A DNA stretch of 64,000 nucleotides from Flavobacterium chungbukense (GCF_020805785.1 NZ_JAJGZV010000004.1:186001-250000), one strand, 5' to 3'; shown: positions 18,108 through 27,744, counted from the stretch's first letter. Program-made: numbers and translations. The notes: a model not told the origin generated them from the sequence alone.

Positions 18108-18299
18108 TTATTTATAAAAACATTCTAACACTTTATCTCCTAACTCTGAAATAATATAAATTCCCACTATAATCAGCATAAGGAATGCAATATCTTTTAT
18201 TGATTTTTTGAAATACTTTTTATCCTTCTTATAATCGTAATAATAAGCAACACCTATTAAAATAACGAACAGAAAAAAAATAATTAAAACATACTTCAT
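18108..18299 (-). CDS. Small membrane protein between murG and murC
   Basis: A 63-aa protein with two hydrophobic segments (about 2-20 and 38-53) around a highly basic middle (YKKDKKYFKKSIKD). It fits the gap exactly: 1 bp after murG and 5 bp before murC on the same strand, which is good evidence of a translated gene. No family is recognised. Small two-helix proteins are not part of the standard dcw set, so a divisome or lipid II-related role is only a suggestion from position. Confidence 0.7.
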   Translation of the reverse strand: MKYVLIIFFLFVILIGVAYYYDYKKDKKYFKKSIKDIAFLMLIIVGIYIISELGDKVLECFYK

Positions 18300-18300
18300 A

Positions 18301-19389
18301 TTATTTAATCAACTTCACAATCTGCGCTACAATATCTTGTGTCGCCTTTGGTCTTGCTAGCTTTTTAATATTATCACTTAATTGTTTTTGTTTTCCTGAA
18401 TCTTTCAGCAGCGCTTCAAAAACGATACTAAATTGTTCGTTCAGCTCAGATTCTTTCAACAAAATGGCGCCTTTCGCATCTACAATTGCCTGTGCATTTT
18501 TTGTTTGATGATCTTCAGCTACATTCGGAGACGGAATAAAAATCACTGGTTTTCCAACAATGCATAATTCTGATACTGATGAAGCTCCTGCGCGTGAAAT
18601 AATCACATCTGATGCTGCGTAAACAAAATCCATTCTTTCAATAAAATCAACCACTTTTACATTGGTCTGATTGTATTTTTTATAATCCTCAAAATATAAC
18701 TTTCCACATTGCCAGATTACCTGAACATCTTGAGAAAGGAAATTTTGCAATTCTTTTTCAATTAACTGATTGATTCTTCTTGCGCCTAAACTTCCTCCTA
18801 AAACCAATAACGTTTTTTTATTTGGATCTAATCCATAAAAAGCAATTGCTTCATCACGTTTGCTGTCGATATCAATTAAATCCTGACGAACTGGATTTCC
18901 TGTTAAAACGATTTTCTCCTTCGGAAAAAAACGCTCTAAATTCTGATAGGCCACACAAATTGCATTTGCTTTTTTGCTCAGCAGTTTATTGGTTATTCCA
19001 GGAAAAGAATTCTGTTCTTGAACCACTGTCGGAATTCCTGCTGAACCTGCCGCCTGCAATAATGGTCCGCTGGCAAAACCACCTGTTCCAATTACTACAT
19101 TCGGTTTAAATTTTTTAATTATTCTTTTTGATTCCAATAAACTGCTTGCCAATTTTAGTGGAAACATTAAGTTTTGCAATGTCAATTTTCGTTGTAAACC
19201 AGCAATCCAAAGACCTTTTATTTCGTAACCAGCCTGAGGCACTTTTTGCATTTCCATTTTGTCTTTGGCACCAACAAAAAGAAATTCTGCATCTGGGAAT
19301 TGTAATTTCAATTCATTTGCAATCGCAATCGCAGGATAAATGTGTCCTCCTGTTCCTCCTCCGCTAAGTATGAATTTATACTTTGTCAT
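18301..19389 (-). CDS. murG: UDP-GlcNAc:lipid I N-acetylglucosaminyltransferase MurG
   Basis: Peripheral membrane GT-B enzyme that converts lipid I to lipid II. N-terminal G loop [18 protein letters not shown] at about 7-24, second domain motif [14 protein letters not shown] near 195, and donor-binding [20 protein letters not shown] near 265. Length 362 aa is normal. The 63-aa membrane protein follows after 1 bp. Confidence 0.96.
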   Translation of the reverse strand: MTKYKFILSGGGTGGHIYPAIAIANELKLQFPDAEFLFVGAKDKMEMQKVPQAGYEIKGLWIAGLQRKLTLQNLMFPLKLASSLLESKRIIKKFKPNVVIGTGGFASGPLLQAAGSAGIPTVVQEQNSFPGITNKLLSKKANAICVAYQNLERFFPKEKIVLTGNPVRQDLIDIDSKRDEAIAFYGLDPNKKTLLVLGGSLGARRINQLIEKELQNFLSQDVQVIWQCGKLYFEDYKKYNQTNVKVVDFIERMDFVYAASDVIISRAGASSVSELCIVGKPVIFIPSPNVAEDHQTKNAQAIVDAKGAILLKESELNEQFSIVFEALLKDSGKQKQLSDNIKKLARPKATQDIVAQIVKLIK

Positions 19390-19432
19390 CTTTCTAAAAA
19401 TTACAACTTTTTAAAAAACTTTTATATTTTAA

Positions 19433-20743
19433 CTATTTGTTTAAAACTGCATTCATCGGATTTTTTGAATTATCCTCAATGGAATAAATTGGTTCTTCCT
19501 CATATATTCCTTCCGGAACAACATCATCTTCTGCCAATTCTTTATCTATTAATCGCTGCAAAGCTTCCTTTCGTTTTGCCTTTTCTTCTTTCTCTTCAGC
19601 AATTTCTTCTTCTTTTCTAGTCACACTAATAATGATTCCTAGTCCTAAACAAGTCATCCAGATCGAACTTCCTCCACTACTTATCAATGGTAATGTTTGT
19701 CCTGTTACGGGCAGTAGTTCAACTGCAACTGCCATATTAATCATTGCTTGAAATATCATTGGAAACCCAACACCAACGACGACTAGTTTTCCGAATATTG
19801 TTGGCGCTTTATGAGAAGCAATTACAAATCGAAATAAAAGCAACAAATACAGAACTACAATTGAAACTCCTCCAACCAAACCATATTCTTCTACAATTAT
19901 GGCATAAATAAAATCGGAAGAAGATTGTGGCAAAAAGTTTTTTTGAACGCTTTTCCCCGGTCCTAATCCTCCTAATCTTCCTGAAGCAATTGCAATTTTT
20001 GCTTTTTCAATCTGATAGTCATCTTCATCAGGCTTATCGGTTGTAAAGTTGGTAATACGACTTTCCCAAGTTGAAACCCTGCTAAAGAATCTCGAATCTG
20101 GAAAGGCTTTGGCTACCAAAAGGAAAAATGCCAGCATTGCAATTCCCGAACCAATAATAAATCCGATATATTTTAAAGGATATTTCCCAATGAACGTTAA
20201 CATTAAAACCATTGCAAAAATCAACGCTGTAGTTGAAAAGTTTGCTGGCAAAATCAGTATTAACGTTATAAATACTGGAATCCAAAGTTGAATTAATGAA
20301 GTTTGAAAAGGTTCATTTTCTTCTTTAGTTTTTGATAAATATCTTGCCACATAGATAAACAAAACAATAGCCGCCAAAGTTGATGTCTGAAACGTGATTC
20401 CAATAAATGGAACCTGAATCCATCGACTTGCATTTGCCCCAGCAATTACAGTTCCTTTCAATAATGTATAAAGCAACAAGAACCAAACGATAGGCAATGC
20501 AATTTTAGAGATTGCTCTAAAATAATGATAAGGCACTCTGTGAACCCAATAAATAATTAAAAAACCAATACAGATATGTGCCAAATGTTTTAATAAATAT
20601 CCTAAGGTATTTCCTGTTCCGTGACCAATATATGCCAAATTACTACTCGCACTAAAAACAGGCATAAACGAAAATAACGCCAATAAAGCCACGAATGACC
20701 ATATTACCCTATCTCCTTTTAATTTGTTAACTAGTTCTTTCAT
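19433..20743 (-). CDS. ftsW: Peptidoglycan glycosyltransferase FtsW
   Basis: SEDS-family polymerase with about ten membrane segments. Family motifs include ALIFAMVLMLTFIGKYP, the loop GRLGGLGPGKSVQKNFLPQS, DFIYAIIVEEYGLVGG, and the C-terminal LPLISSGGSSIWMTCLGLGI. A basic/acidic tail of about 60 residues (EEEIAEEKEEKAKRKEAL) extends past the last helix. Acts with the class B PBP encoded by ftsI to make septal glycan. It follows murD after 72 bp that carry a hairpin. Confidence 0.95.
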   Translation of the reverse strand: MKELVNKLKGDRVIWSFVALLALFSFMPVFSASSNLAYIGHGTGNTLGYLLKHLAHICIGFLIIYWVHRVPYHYFRAISKIALPIVWFLLLYTLLKGTVIAGANASRWIQVPFIGITFQTSTLAAIVLFIYVARYLSKTKEENEPFQTSLIQLWIPVFITLILILPANFSTTALIFAMVLMLTFIGKYPLKYIGFIIGSGIAMLAFFLLVAKAFPDSRFFSRVSTWESRITNFTTDKPDEDDYQIEKAKIAIASGRLGGLGPGKSVQKNFLPQSSSDFIYAIIVEEYGLVGGVSIVVLYLLLLFRFVIASHKAPTIFGKLVVVGVGFPMIFQAMINMAVAVELLPVTGQTLPLISSGGSSIWMTCLGLGIIISVTRKEEEIAEEKEEKAKRKEALQRLIDKELAEDDVVPEGIYEEEPIYSIEDNSKNPMNAVLNK

Positions 20744-20754
20744 ATTTTTTGTTT

Positions 20755-20807
20755 CAGGTTTTATTTTGTTTCAGGTTTCAAGTTCCGCTTAACGTGAAAC
20801 TTGAAAC
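20755..20807. repeat. Inverted GTTTCAG/GTTTCAA heptamer array between murD and ftsW
   Basis: GTTTCAAGTTCC (20775-20786) pairs with GAAACTTGAAAC (20796-20807) with one mismatch. The left arm is preceded by further GTTTCAG units, and the right arm contains GAAACTT twice, so both arms are tandem heptamers. In a polycistronic mRNA this would be a 12-bp hairpin in the only sizeable gap between these two genes. Confidence 0.6.
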
Positions 20808-20815
20808 TTATTTCT

Positions 20816-22147
20816 CTACAAGTTATGCACCGCTTGCTTAAATTGTTTTCCACGATCTTCGTAGTTTTCGAATAAATCGAAACTTGCGCAAGCTGGAGAC
20901 AATAAAACGGCATCACCTTTTTCTGTTAATCTTTGAGCTGTTTTTACAGCATCGCTCATATTGTTTACTTCAACCATGATATCAACAACATTTCCGAAAG
21001 CATCGATAATTTTGCGATTGTCAACACCTAAACAAATAATTGCTTTTACTTTTTCGCGAACTAATGACATTAATTCGTTGTAATCATTTCCTTTATCAAC
21101 ACCACCAACAATCCAAACTGTTGGAACATTCATACTATCCAAAGCAAAGAAAGTCGCATTTACGTTTGTTGCTTTTGAATCGTTGATATATTGTACGTTT
21201 TGTATTTTTAATACTTTTTCTAAACGGTGTTCAACACCTTGAAAATTAGATAAACTTTCGCGAATTGTTGCATTTCTAATTTGCATCAGTTTCGCTACAG
21301 AGCTTGCTGCCATTGCATTTTTCATGTTATGTTTTCCTTCTAACGCAATGTGTTCTGTGTCCATTGTAAACTCTTCTTGGTTGATCTTAATTTCCATTTT
21401 GTTGTTATTTATAGAAGCCCCTTCATCGAATGATTTTGTCAATGAAAAAGGAATTAATTTTGCTTTTGTTTTATTCTTTTGTAACCATTCTGTACTTGCT
21501 TCATCATCTGCATCGTAAATAAGATAATCGCTTTCCGTCTGGTTCATCGTTATTCGAAATTTCGAATTGATGTAATTTTCATATTTATAATCATATCGAT
21601 CTAAATGATCTGGACTAATATTTGTTATGATAGCGATATCAGGCCTATAATTTACAATTCCATCCAACTGAAAACTGCTCAATTCGAGAACGTAAACATC
21701 AAATTTATTTTCTGCAACCTGCCAAGCGAAGCTTTTTCCAATATTACCTCCCAAGCCAACATTTAATCCTGCATATTTCAGCAAATGATGTGTTAGCATC
21801 GTTGTAGTAGTTTTGCCGTTACTTCCAGTTATTCCGATTGTCATGGCTTCTGTGTAAGGAATTGCAAATTCAATTTCAGAAATCACTTTTACCCCTGCTG
21901 CAATAAGTTTTTTTACTATCGGAGACTTATCTGGAATTCCTGGACTTTTCATCACCACATCAGCATTCAAGATTAAATCTTCTGTATGCTGCTCTTCTTC
22001 CCAGGCAATTTTATTAATGATAAGAACTTCTTTGTAACTCTCTTTTATCTTTCCAAAATCAGATACAAAAACTTCATATCCTTGTTTTTTACCGAGGATT
22101 GCGGTTCCAATTCCGCTTTCTCCTCCACCTAAAACTACTAGCCTCAT
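20816..22147 (-). CDS. murD: UDP-N-acetylmuramoylalanine--D-glutamate ligase MurD
   Basis: Mur ligase adding D-Glu to UDP-MurNAc-L-Ala. N-terminal LVVLGGGESGIGTAIL at about 3-18, ATP-binding GSNGKTTT at 108-115, NISPDHLDRYDYKYENYINSK (in part) near 185, and YINDSKATNVNATFFAL near 320, then IVGGVDKGNDY. Length 443 aa is typical. It is separated from mraY, its usual neighbour, by an inserted four-helix-bundle gene. Confidence 0.96.
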   Translation of the reverse strand: MRLVVLGGGESGIGTAILGKKQGYEVFVSDFGKIKESYKEVLIINKIAWEEEQHTEDLILNADVVMKSPGIPDKSPIVKKLIAAGVKVISEIEFAIPYTEAMTIGITGSNGKTTTTMLTHHLLKYAGLNVGLGGNIGKSFAWQVAENKFDVYVLELSSFQLDGIVNYRPDIAIITNISPDHLDRYDYKYENYINSKFRITMNQTESDYLIYDADDEASTEWLQKNKTKAKLIPFSLTKSFDEGASINNNKMEIKINQEEFTMDTEHIALEGKHNMKNAMAASSVAKLMQIRNATIRESLSNFQGVEHRLEKVLKIQNVQYINDSKATNVNATFFALDSMNVPTVWIVGGVDKGNDYNELMSLVREKVKAIICLGVDNRKIIDAFGNVVDIMVEVNNMSDAVKTAQRLTEKGDAVLLSPACASFDLFENYEDRGKQFKQAVHNL

Positions 22148-22156
22148 ACTTTATTT

Positions 22157-22608
22157 AATTAAAAATTGAGAATTAAAAATTAAAAATCAGCTGTGACTTT
22201 TAATGAATTCTTATTTCCTTTTAGGGTTAATATAATTTTTGCTAATATTCTACAAACTTCATCAGCCTCATTAAAGATGCTATCGAATTCATTTGAAGAA
22301 ATATAATCTGTTGCTTTTAATAATTTTAACCAATAAATTGTTTCTCTTGCTTCTTTATATGAAATCTCAAGCTTAAATAAAAACTCCTTATCGGATCGTC
22401 CTCCAATCGATTCTTCAATATTTGCTCCTATTGAAGTTCCAGATCTTAGAACTTGTTTACTCAAAACATATTCTTTTTTCGTTTCTGTTAAGTATTTGTA
22501 TAAATTGACAATCCTAACAGCAAAATCAAATGATTTATGTCGAATAATATTTTCTTTCATTTTATAAGAACGTGTAATCTTTTAATTTTTAATTCTTAAT
22601 TTTTAATT
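22157..22608. repeat. Inverted heptamer-array pair bracketing the four-helix-bundle gene
   Basis: The left arm (22157-22185) and right arm (22580-22608) are reverse complements over 29 bp with one mismatch. The left arm is made of heptamers in register: ATTAAAA, ATTGAGA, ATTAAAA, ATTAAAA. The four-helix-bundle gene fills the interval, and its stop codon lies inside the left arm. CTTTAT occurs just outside both arms (22149-22154 and 22612-22617), which could be a target-site duplication but may be chance in AT-rich DNA. The whole has the look of a small insertion unit. Confidence 0.7.
22180..22560 (-). CDS. Four helix bundle protein (23S rRNA intervening-sequence protein family)
   Basis: A 126-aa protein of the four helix bundle / S23 family (TIGR02436). 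Family features: RHKSFDFAVRIVNLYKYL at the start, the conserved LRSGTSIGANIEESIGG near 40-56, then KEFLFKLEISYKEARETIYW and a final helix ending ILAKIILTL. Relatives are encoded in intervening sequences of 23S rRNA, and the fold is shared with Avd proteins of diversity-generating retroelements; they bind nucleic acid, but a cellular role is not established. It interrupts the mraY-murD junction and is framed by a 29-bp inverted repeat, which suggests an acquired cassette. I see no reverse transcriptase nearby. Confidence 0.92.
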   Translation of the reverse strand: MKENIIRHKSFDFAVRIVNLYKYLTETKKEYVLSKQVLRSGTSIGANIEESIGGRSDKEFLFKLEISYKEARETIYWLKLLKATDYISSNEFDSIFNEADEVCRILAKIILTLKGNKNSLKVTADF

Positions 22609-22613
22609 GAGCT

Positions 22614-23843
22614 TTATCTTAATTTTAAAGTAATAATTGATAAAATGGCTAACATCACGGCAACAATCCAAAAACGAGTTACGATTTTACTTTCGTGATA
22701 TCCTTTTTTCTGGTAATGGTGATGAAGAGGTGCCATTAAAAAGATTCTTCTTCCTTCACCAAAACGTTTCTTTGTATATTTAAAATAAAACACCTGTATA
22801 ACGACTGAAGCACTTTCTGCTAAGAAAATTCCACAGAATAAAACAATTAAGATTTCTTTACGAACTGCAATTGCTAAAACCGCTATAATCCCTCCAATTG
22901 TCAAACTTCCTGTATCTCCCATAAACACAGATGCGGGATAAGAATTGTACCAGAGAAAACCGATTAGAGCTCCAACAAATGCTGAAATAAAAACCGTCAT
23001 TTCTCCCGAATTAGGGATATACATAATATTCAGATAATTCGAAAAAATAATATTACCAGAAACAAAGGTAAAAATTCCGAGCGCGAGGACCGATATTGCA
23101 GAGGTTCCTGCTGCTAGTCCGTCGATTCCGTCTGTTAAATTTGCTCCGTTTGAAACTGCTGTGATAATAAAAATTACCACTGGGATAAATATTAACCAAG
23201 CCCATTTTTCATATCCATCCCCCATAAAAGATAAAACTTCAGCATAATCAAATTCGTTGTTTTTTACGAATGGAATTGTAGTTGCTGTAGACTTTTCTTC
23301 AACTGGCGCAGGAAGCACAACTGTAGTGTTTGCTGATTTAAAAACATCTGTACGACCTGTATCTGTTCTCACTGTAACAGCGGGATTAAAATAAAGAACT
23401 GCACCAACGATGATTCCTAAACCAACTTGACCAATTACTTTAAAAATTCCTTTTAATCCTTGTTTATCCTTTTTGAATATCTTGATATAATCATCAACAA
23501 AACCAATTGTTCCCATCCATAATGTTGTTACTATAAGCAATACGATATAGATATTATGCAATCTAGCAAACAACAAAACAGGTAGTAAGGTTGCAAAAAT
23601 GATAATTAATCCACCCATTGTTGGTGTACCAGCTTTTTCATTTTGACCTGCAAGACCAAGTTCTCTAACAGTTTCTCCTACTTGTTGACGACGCAAAAAG
23701 TTAATTATCCTTTTACCATAAATAGTCGACAAAAGCAATGAAAGCATAAATGCCAAAGCTGATCTAAATGTGATGTACTGGAAAACTCCCGTTCCTGGAA
23801 GATCCAATGTTTTATCAAAATATTCGAATAAATAGTACAGCAT
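22614..23843 (-). CDS. mraY: Phospho-N-acetylmuramoyl-pentapeptide-transferase MraY
   Basis: Polytopic enzyme that makes lipid I from UDP-MurNAc-pentapeptide and undecaprenyl phosphate. Motifs: [39 protein letters not shown] with the Asp pair, [29 protein letters not shown], and the His-rich [18 protein letters not shown]. At 409 aa it exceeds the ~360 of Proteobacteria because of a polar insert near residues 165-215, as is usual in Bacteroidota. It lies upstream of the four-helix-bundle insertion. Confidence 0.96.
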   Translation of the reverse strand: MLYYLFEYFDKTLDLPGTGVFQYITFRSALAFMLSLLLSTIYGKRIINFLRRQQVGETVRELGLAGQNEKAGTPTMGGLIIIFATLLPVLLFARLHNIYIVLLIVTTLWMGTIGFVDDYIKIFKKDKQGLKGIFKVIGQVGLGIIVGAVLYFNPAVTVRTDTGRTDVFKSANTTVVLPAPVEEKSTATTIPFVKNNEFDYAEVLSFMGDGYEKWAWLIFIPVVIFIITAVSNGANLTDGIDGLAAGTSAISVLALGIFTFVSGNIIFSNYLNIMYIPNSGEMTVFISAFVGALIGFLWYNSYPASVFMGDTGSLTIGGIIAVLAIAVRKEILIVLFCGIFLAESASVVIQVFYFKYTKKRFGEGRRIFLMAPLHHHYQKKGYHESKIVTRFWIVAVMLAILSIITLKLR

Positions 23844-23857
23844 ATTTCTTGTTTTTT

Positions 23858-23892
23858 AAATTCCAATTTTGAAATTCCAAATTCCAATTCTG
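23858..23892. repeat. AAATTCC-type heptamer tandem array between murE and mraY
   Basis: Five heptamers in exact register: AAATTCC, AATTTTG, AAATTCC, AAATTCC, AATTCTG. It occupies about half of the 75-bp gap between the two genes. The same unit builds the hairpin at 11787-11826. Confidence 0.65.
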
Positions 23893-23918
23893 TGGTATTT
23901 GAACCTAAAATTTTATTA

Positions 23919-25382
23919 TTATTTTTTTAATTGTTCTAAAATTTCTTTTATTGTTTCCATATCATCAAAATGATGGCGAACACCATTTATTTCCTGATAC
24001 GTTTCGTGTCCTTTTCCTGCGATTAGAATGATATCTTTAGGCTGAGCCAATTGGCAAGCCGTTTTAATAGCTTGTTTTCGATCTGTAATTCGAAGCAATT
24101 TCTTATAATTCTGTGGCTCCACACCTTGTTCCATTTCATCCAAAATAACTTCTGGATCTTCATTTCTCGGATTGTCAGAAGTCAAAACTGCTTTATCACT
24201 TAAATCTGAAGCAATTTTCGCCATAATTGGACGTTTCGTTTTATCACGGTTTCCGCCACAGCCTACAACAGTTATTAATTGCTCATTTTTGGTACGAATA
24301 TCAGTTATTGTTTTTAAGACGTTTTCAAGCGCATCCGGTGTATGTGCGTAATCTACGACAGCGGTAATTCCTCCATCTGATACGATATACTGAAAACGAC
24401 CTGAAACACTTTCTAAATCAGACAGTAAACGCAACGCTTCAAGACTATCAATTCCAAGCTCTACTGCTGTTCCGTAAATCGCTAAAACATTGTATGCGTT
24501 GAAAGTACCAATTAGTTTTACCCACACTTCATTGTCATTAATTTTTAATAACAATCCCGATAATTGACTTTCTAAAATCTGAGCTCTATAATCTGCATAC
24601 GATTTTAAGGCATACGTCAGTTTTTTAGCAACTGTATTTTGCAACATTACCGATCCATTTTTATCATCAATGTTTGTTAAAACAAATGCCGATTTTGGTA
24701 ATGAATCAAAAAACGATTTTTTAACATCTCTGTATTCTGCAAATGTTGGATGGTAATCCAAATGATCGTGTGAAAGATTCGTAAAAATTCCGCCCACAAA
24801 ATGCAAAGCTTCTGTACGTTTTTGATGAATTCCGTGTGAACTTACTTCCATAAAACAATGCGTAACTCCAGCTTCAACCATTTCATTTAAATAATGATTG
24901 ATTGTTAAAGAATCTGGGGTTGTATGCGTTGCAGGATATTCTGTTTGATCTACTACAATTTTTACAGTTGACAACAATCCAACTTTAAAACCTGCCTTTT
25001 GAAACAATTGAAACAACAATGATGCAATTGTTGTTTTTCCGTTTGTACCCGTTACACCAACTAATTTCAATTTCGCAGACGGATCTTCAAAATAATTAGC
25101 TGACATAAAAGCCAAAGCCGCATTGGTATCTTTTACCTGTATATACGTTATTTCATTTTCTGTATTTTCAGGAAGCGTATCACAGATAATTGCTTTTGCT
25201 CCAAGCTGAATTGCTTTTCCAATGTAATTATGTCCATCTGAAAGTGAACCGCGAATAGCTACAAAAACATCATTTGCTTCTACTTTACGTGAATCAAATT
25301 CAATTTTAGAAATAGCAACATCTGTCGAACCTTTTACAGATTCGATAGCTACTTTATATAATATGTCTTTTAATACTTTCAC
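23919..25382 (-). CDS. murE: UDP-N-acetylmuramoyl-L-alanyl-D-glutamate--2,6-diaminopimelate ligase MurE
   Basis: Mur ligase adding the third peptide residue. Uridine-binding region FDSRKVEANDVFVAIRGSLS, P loop VTGTNGKTTIASLLFQLF near 115, TNLSHDHLDYHPTFAEYRDVK near 210, and the C-terminal DNPRNEDPE. The DNPR motif is the established determinant for meso-diaminopimelate instead of lysine, so the peptidoglycan is expected to be of the mDAP type. It overlaps ftsI by 4 bp (stop/start overlap). Confidence 0.96.
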   Translation of the reverse strand: MKVLKDILYKVAIESVKGSTDVAISKIEFDSRKVEANDVFVAIRGSLSDGHNYIGKAIQLGAKAIICDTLPENTENEITYIQVKDTNAALAFMSANYFEDPSAKLKLVGVTGTNGKTTIASLLFQLFQKAGFKVGLLSTVKIVVDQTEYPATHTTPDSLTINHYLNEMVEAGVTHCFMEVSSHGIHQKRTEALHFVGGIFTNLSHDHLDYHPTFAEYRDVKKSFFDSLPKSAFVLTNIDDKNGSVMLQNTVAKKLTYALKSYADYRAQILESQLSGLLLKINDNEVWVKLIGTFNAYNVLAIYGTAVELGIDSLEALRLLSDLESVSGRFQYIVSDGGITAVVDYAHTPDALENVLKTITDIRTKNEQLITVVGCGGNRDKTKRPIMAKIASDLSDKAVLTSDNPRNEDPEVILDEMEQGVEPQNYKKLLRITDRKQAIKTACQLAQPKDIILIAGKGHETYQEINGVRHHFDDMETIKEILEQLKK

Positions 25383-27385
25383 GATAATTCTAATACAATT
25401 GTTGTGTTTTTGCTTATACTAGTTCCAGCTTGAATTGATTGATTCTTCACTTTCCCCATTCCATTTACTTTTACTTTCAAACCTAAGTTTTCAAGCAAAG
25501 CAATCGCATCCATTCCTGGCATTCCTTTTAAATTCGGAATCTGATTCATTTTTTTATTTGCTTCTACAGTATATTTATCATAACTGCTTTCTTGCTTTGC
25601 AATCTTAGAATCAAGTTGTTTTATTTTGTTTGTTGAAGGCGCATCTGTAAAAATCTTTTGAGCAATTCTTTTAAAAACCGGTCCGGCAACATCTGCTCCG
25701 TAATAATTATTTTTTGCTGTATTAGGTTTATGAACCACTACAATACAAGAATATTTAGGATGATCGGCTGGAAAATAACCTGCAAATGATGAAGCATAAT
25801 ACATTCCTTCTCTTCCTGCGTTACCATAATTCACCATAGCAGTTCCTGTTTTTCCTGCCATTGAAAAATCTTTCGAATACAGCTTAGAACCTGTTCCTTT
25901 CTTTACCACATTCGCCAAAACTGCTTTTACTTTTTTAAGTGTTTCAGGCGAGCAAACCTTTGGATTAATTATTTCTGTATCAAACTTTTTAATTGTTTTA
26001 TTCCATTCTTTAATTTCTGATACAAATTGTGGCTTTACCATTACACCATTATTAGCAACTGCATTATATAAGGTTAAAGTCTGCATTGGTGTCACCGAAA
26101 CGTTATATCCAAAAGCCATCCAAGGAAGTGTAGTTCCTGACCAATGTTTATCTCCAGGCTGAGGAATATAAGGTCTACCTTCTCCTTTAAAATGTAATCC
26201 TAATGTCTTATTTAATCCTAATGCATTAATATGATTAACAAACTTAGAAGGATTACTTTTATACCCTTCATAAACCGCCTGAACCATAACTGTATTTGAC
26301 GAAAGTTCAAATCCGCGGGCTAAAGAAACTTTTCCGTAACCGCCATTATGCGAATCACGTACTGATCTTCCATAATATTTTACCACACCGTTATGACTAT
26401 CATAAACTGTACTTGTATCAGCAACTTTATCCTCTAAAATCGCCATCAAATCAACTAACTTAAAAGTCGATCCCGGCTCATGAGATTCTGCAATTGCGTA
26501 ATTTGTTGTTTCGTAATAAGACCCATCTTCTGCTCTTCCTAAATTCGAAATCGCTTTTACATGTCCCGTTTCCGTTTCCATCACAACCACGCAACCATGA
26601 TCTGCTCCATAATCCTGCAATTGTTTCAACAAAGCATGATGTGCAATATCCTGAATAAAAACATCTATGGTAGAAATCACATCATAACCGTCAATTGGAT
26701 CTACTTCGTTTACATCACGAATTGGCTTCCATTGTCCTTTTGCAATTTTTTGCTTTAGAATTTTACCATCTTTTCCATTTAGGTAATTTTTAAAAGCCCA
26801 TTCAATTCCTTTTCCAACTTCTACTCCAGTTGCTGGATCGATTTTGTCGTAACCAATAGTTCTTTCGGCAATTTTTCCAATCGGATGCTTTCTAACCGTT
26901 TCTTGTTCAACTATAATTCCACCTTTAAAAGCGCCTAAATTGAATAATGGAAAACTTTTTATTTTTACATATTCAGTGTAACTCAGTTTACGAGCGATCA
27001 AATAATAACGATTTTTATTCTCACGCGCTTTTCTTAATTCTTTTTGAAAATAACCGCTAGGTTTATCTAAAACAGTAGCCAATGAATCTGACAATGGTTT
27101 TACATACTTTTCAAACGTTTCTGATTTTGGCGCTTTCGCATCAAAACGAATCTCGTAATTCGGAATTGAAGTTGCAAGCAAACTTCCGTCAGCAGAATAG
27201 ATATTTCCTTTATTGGCAGGAATTACAAAATTTCTAACGGTACGCTGTTTCGCCAGTTTTCTATAATAATCACCTTCAACCCATTGAATATTGGTCAATT
27301 TAACGACAATAGCAATTGCCATCACAAAGATGAAAACTGCTACGAGGTAAATTCTGTAGGATATATGCTTATCTTCTACTGCCAT
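25379..27385 (-). CDS. ftsI: Penicillin-binding protein, class B transpeptidase (FtsI/PBP3) with PASTA domain
   Basis: Septal transpeptidase. One N-terminal membrane helix (about 12-30), a dimerisation domain, then the catalytic domain with SxxK (Ser-Thr-Phe-Lys in HEPGSTFKLVDLM), SxN (SSN in FELSSNTVMVQ) and KTG (MAGKTGTAMVNYG). The last ~55 residues (IPNLKGMPGMDAIALLENLG onward) form a PASTA domain, more typical of Gram-positive PBPs but common in Bacteroidota. Length 668 aa. It overlaps ftsL by 10 bp and murE by 4 bp. Works with FtsW. Confidence 0.95.
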   Translation of the reverse strand: MAVEDKHISYRIYLVAVFIFVMAIAIVVKLTNIQWVEGDYYRKLAKQRTVRNFVIPANKGNIYSADGSLLATSIPNYEIRFDAKAPKSETFEKYVKPLSDSLATVLDKPSGYFQKELRKARENKNRYYLIARKLSYTEYVKIKSFPLFNLGAFKGGIIVEQETVRKHPIGKIAERTIGYDKIDPATGVEVGKGIEWAFKNYLNGKDGKILKQKIAKGQWKPIRDVNEVDPIDGYDVISTIDVFIQDIAHHALLKQLQDYGADHGCVVVMETETGHVKAISNLGRAEDGSYYETTNYAIAESHEPGSTFKLVDLMAILEDKVADTSTVYDSHNGVVKYYGRSVRDSHNGGYGKVSLARGFELSSNTVMVQAVYEGYKSNPSKFVNHINALGLNKTLGLHFKGEGRPYIPQPGDKHWSGTTLPWMAFGYNVSVTPMQTLTLYNAVANNGVMVKPQFVSEIKEWNKTIKKFDTEIINPKVCSPETLKKVKAVLANVVKKGTGSKLYSKDFSMAGKTGTAMVNYGNAGREGMYYASSFAGYFPADHPKYSCIVVVHKPNTAKNNYYGADVAGPVFKRIAQKIFTDAPSTNKIKQLDSKIAKQESSYDKYTVEANKKMNQIPNLKGMPGMDAIALLENLGLKVKVNGMGKVKNQSIQAGTSISKNTTIVLELS

Positions 27386-27723
27386 ATTCTTTTAAAGAAA
27401 CTTTTTTCTTCTTCTTTTTTAACTTCTATTTTCACTGGAGGAACTGTCGACGGAAAAATTTGTTTTTCTAACATTTTATCCGAAATGGTTGACTCCATTT
27501 TTAGCTTCATTAATTCTGAACGTCGATCTACAAATTCAGATCTTAATTCTTTTGTTTCATTATTCAACTTCGCGATTTCAAAAACCTTCTGTTCGTATCG
27601 CTGTGTATTGGCAATCATCAAAATGGCCAGCAGAATTATAAAGACGATAAATCGCCAGTTTTTTACTGCATCTTCATGAATCAGGAACCTTGCTTTTAAT
27701 ATGCCAAATACACCACTTTTCAT
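27376..27723 (-). CDS. ftsL: FtsL-like cell division protein
   Basis: A 115-aa bitopic protein with a cytoplasmic N terminus, one membrane helix (about 22-41, NWRFIVFIILLAILMIANTQ), then a coiled-coil region (KVFEIAKLNNETKELRSEF). The sequence is weakly conserved, but the position between rsmH and ftsI, the size and the topology are those of FtsL, which links FtsQ, FtsB, FtsW and FtsI. It is 21 bp after rsmH. Confidence 0.85.
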   Translation of the reverse strand: MKSGVFGILKARFLIHEDAVKNWRFIVFIILLAILMIANTQRYEQKVFEIAKLNNETKELRSEFVDRRSELMKLKMESTISDKMLEKQIFPSTVPPVKIEVKKEEEKSFFKRIWQ

Positions 27724-27744
27724 TTTTTCCTACCTTAATATATA

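Noticed and set aside
22157..22608. Insertion sequence or diversity-generating retroelement
   Set aside because: There is an inverted repeat and an Avd-like fold, but no transposase or reverse transcriptase, and no template repeat is visible.
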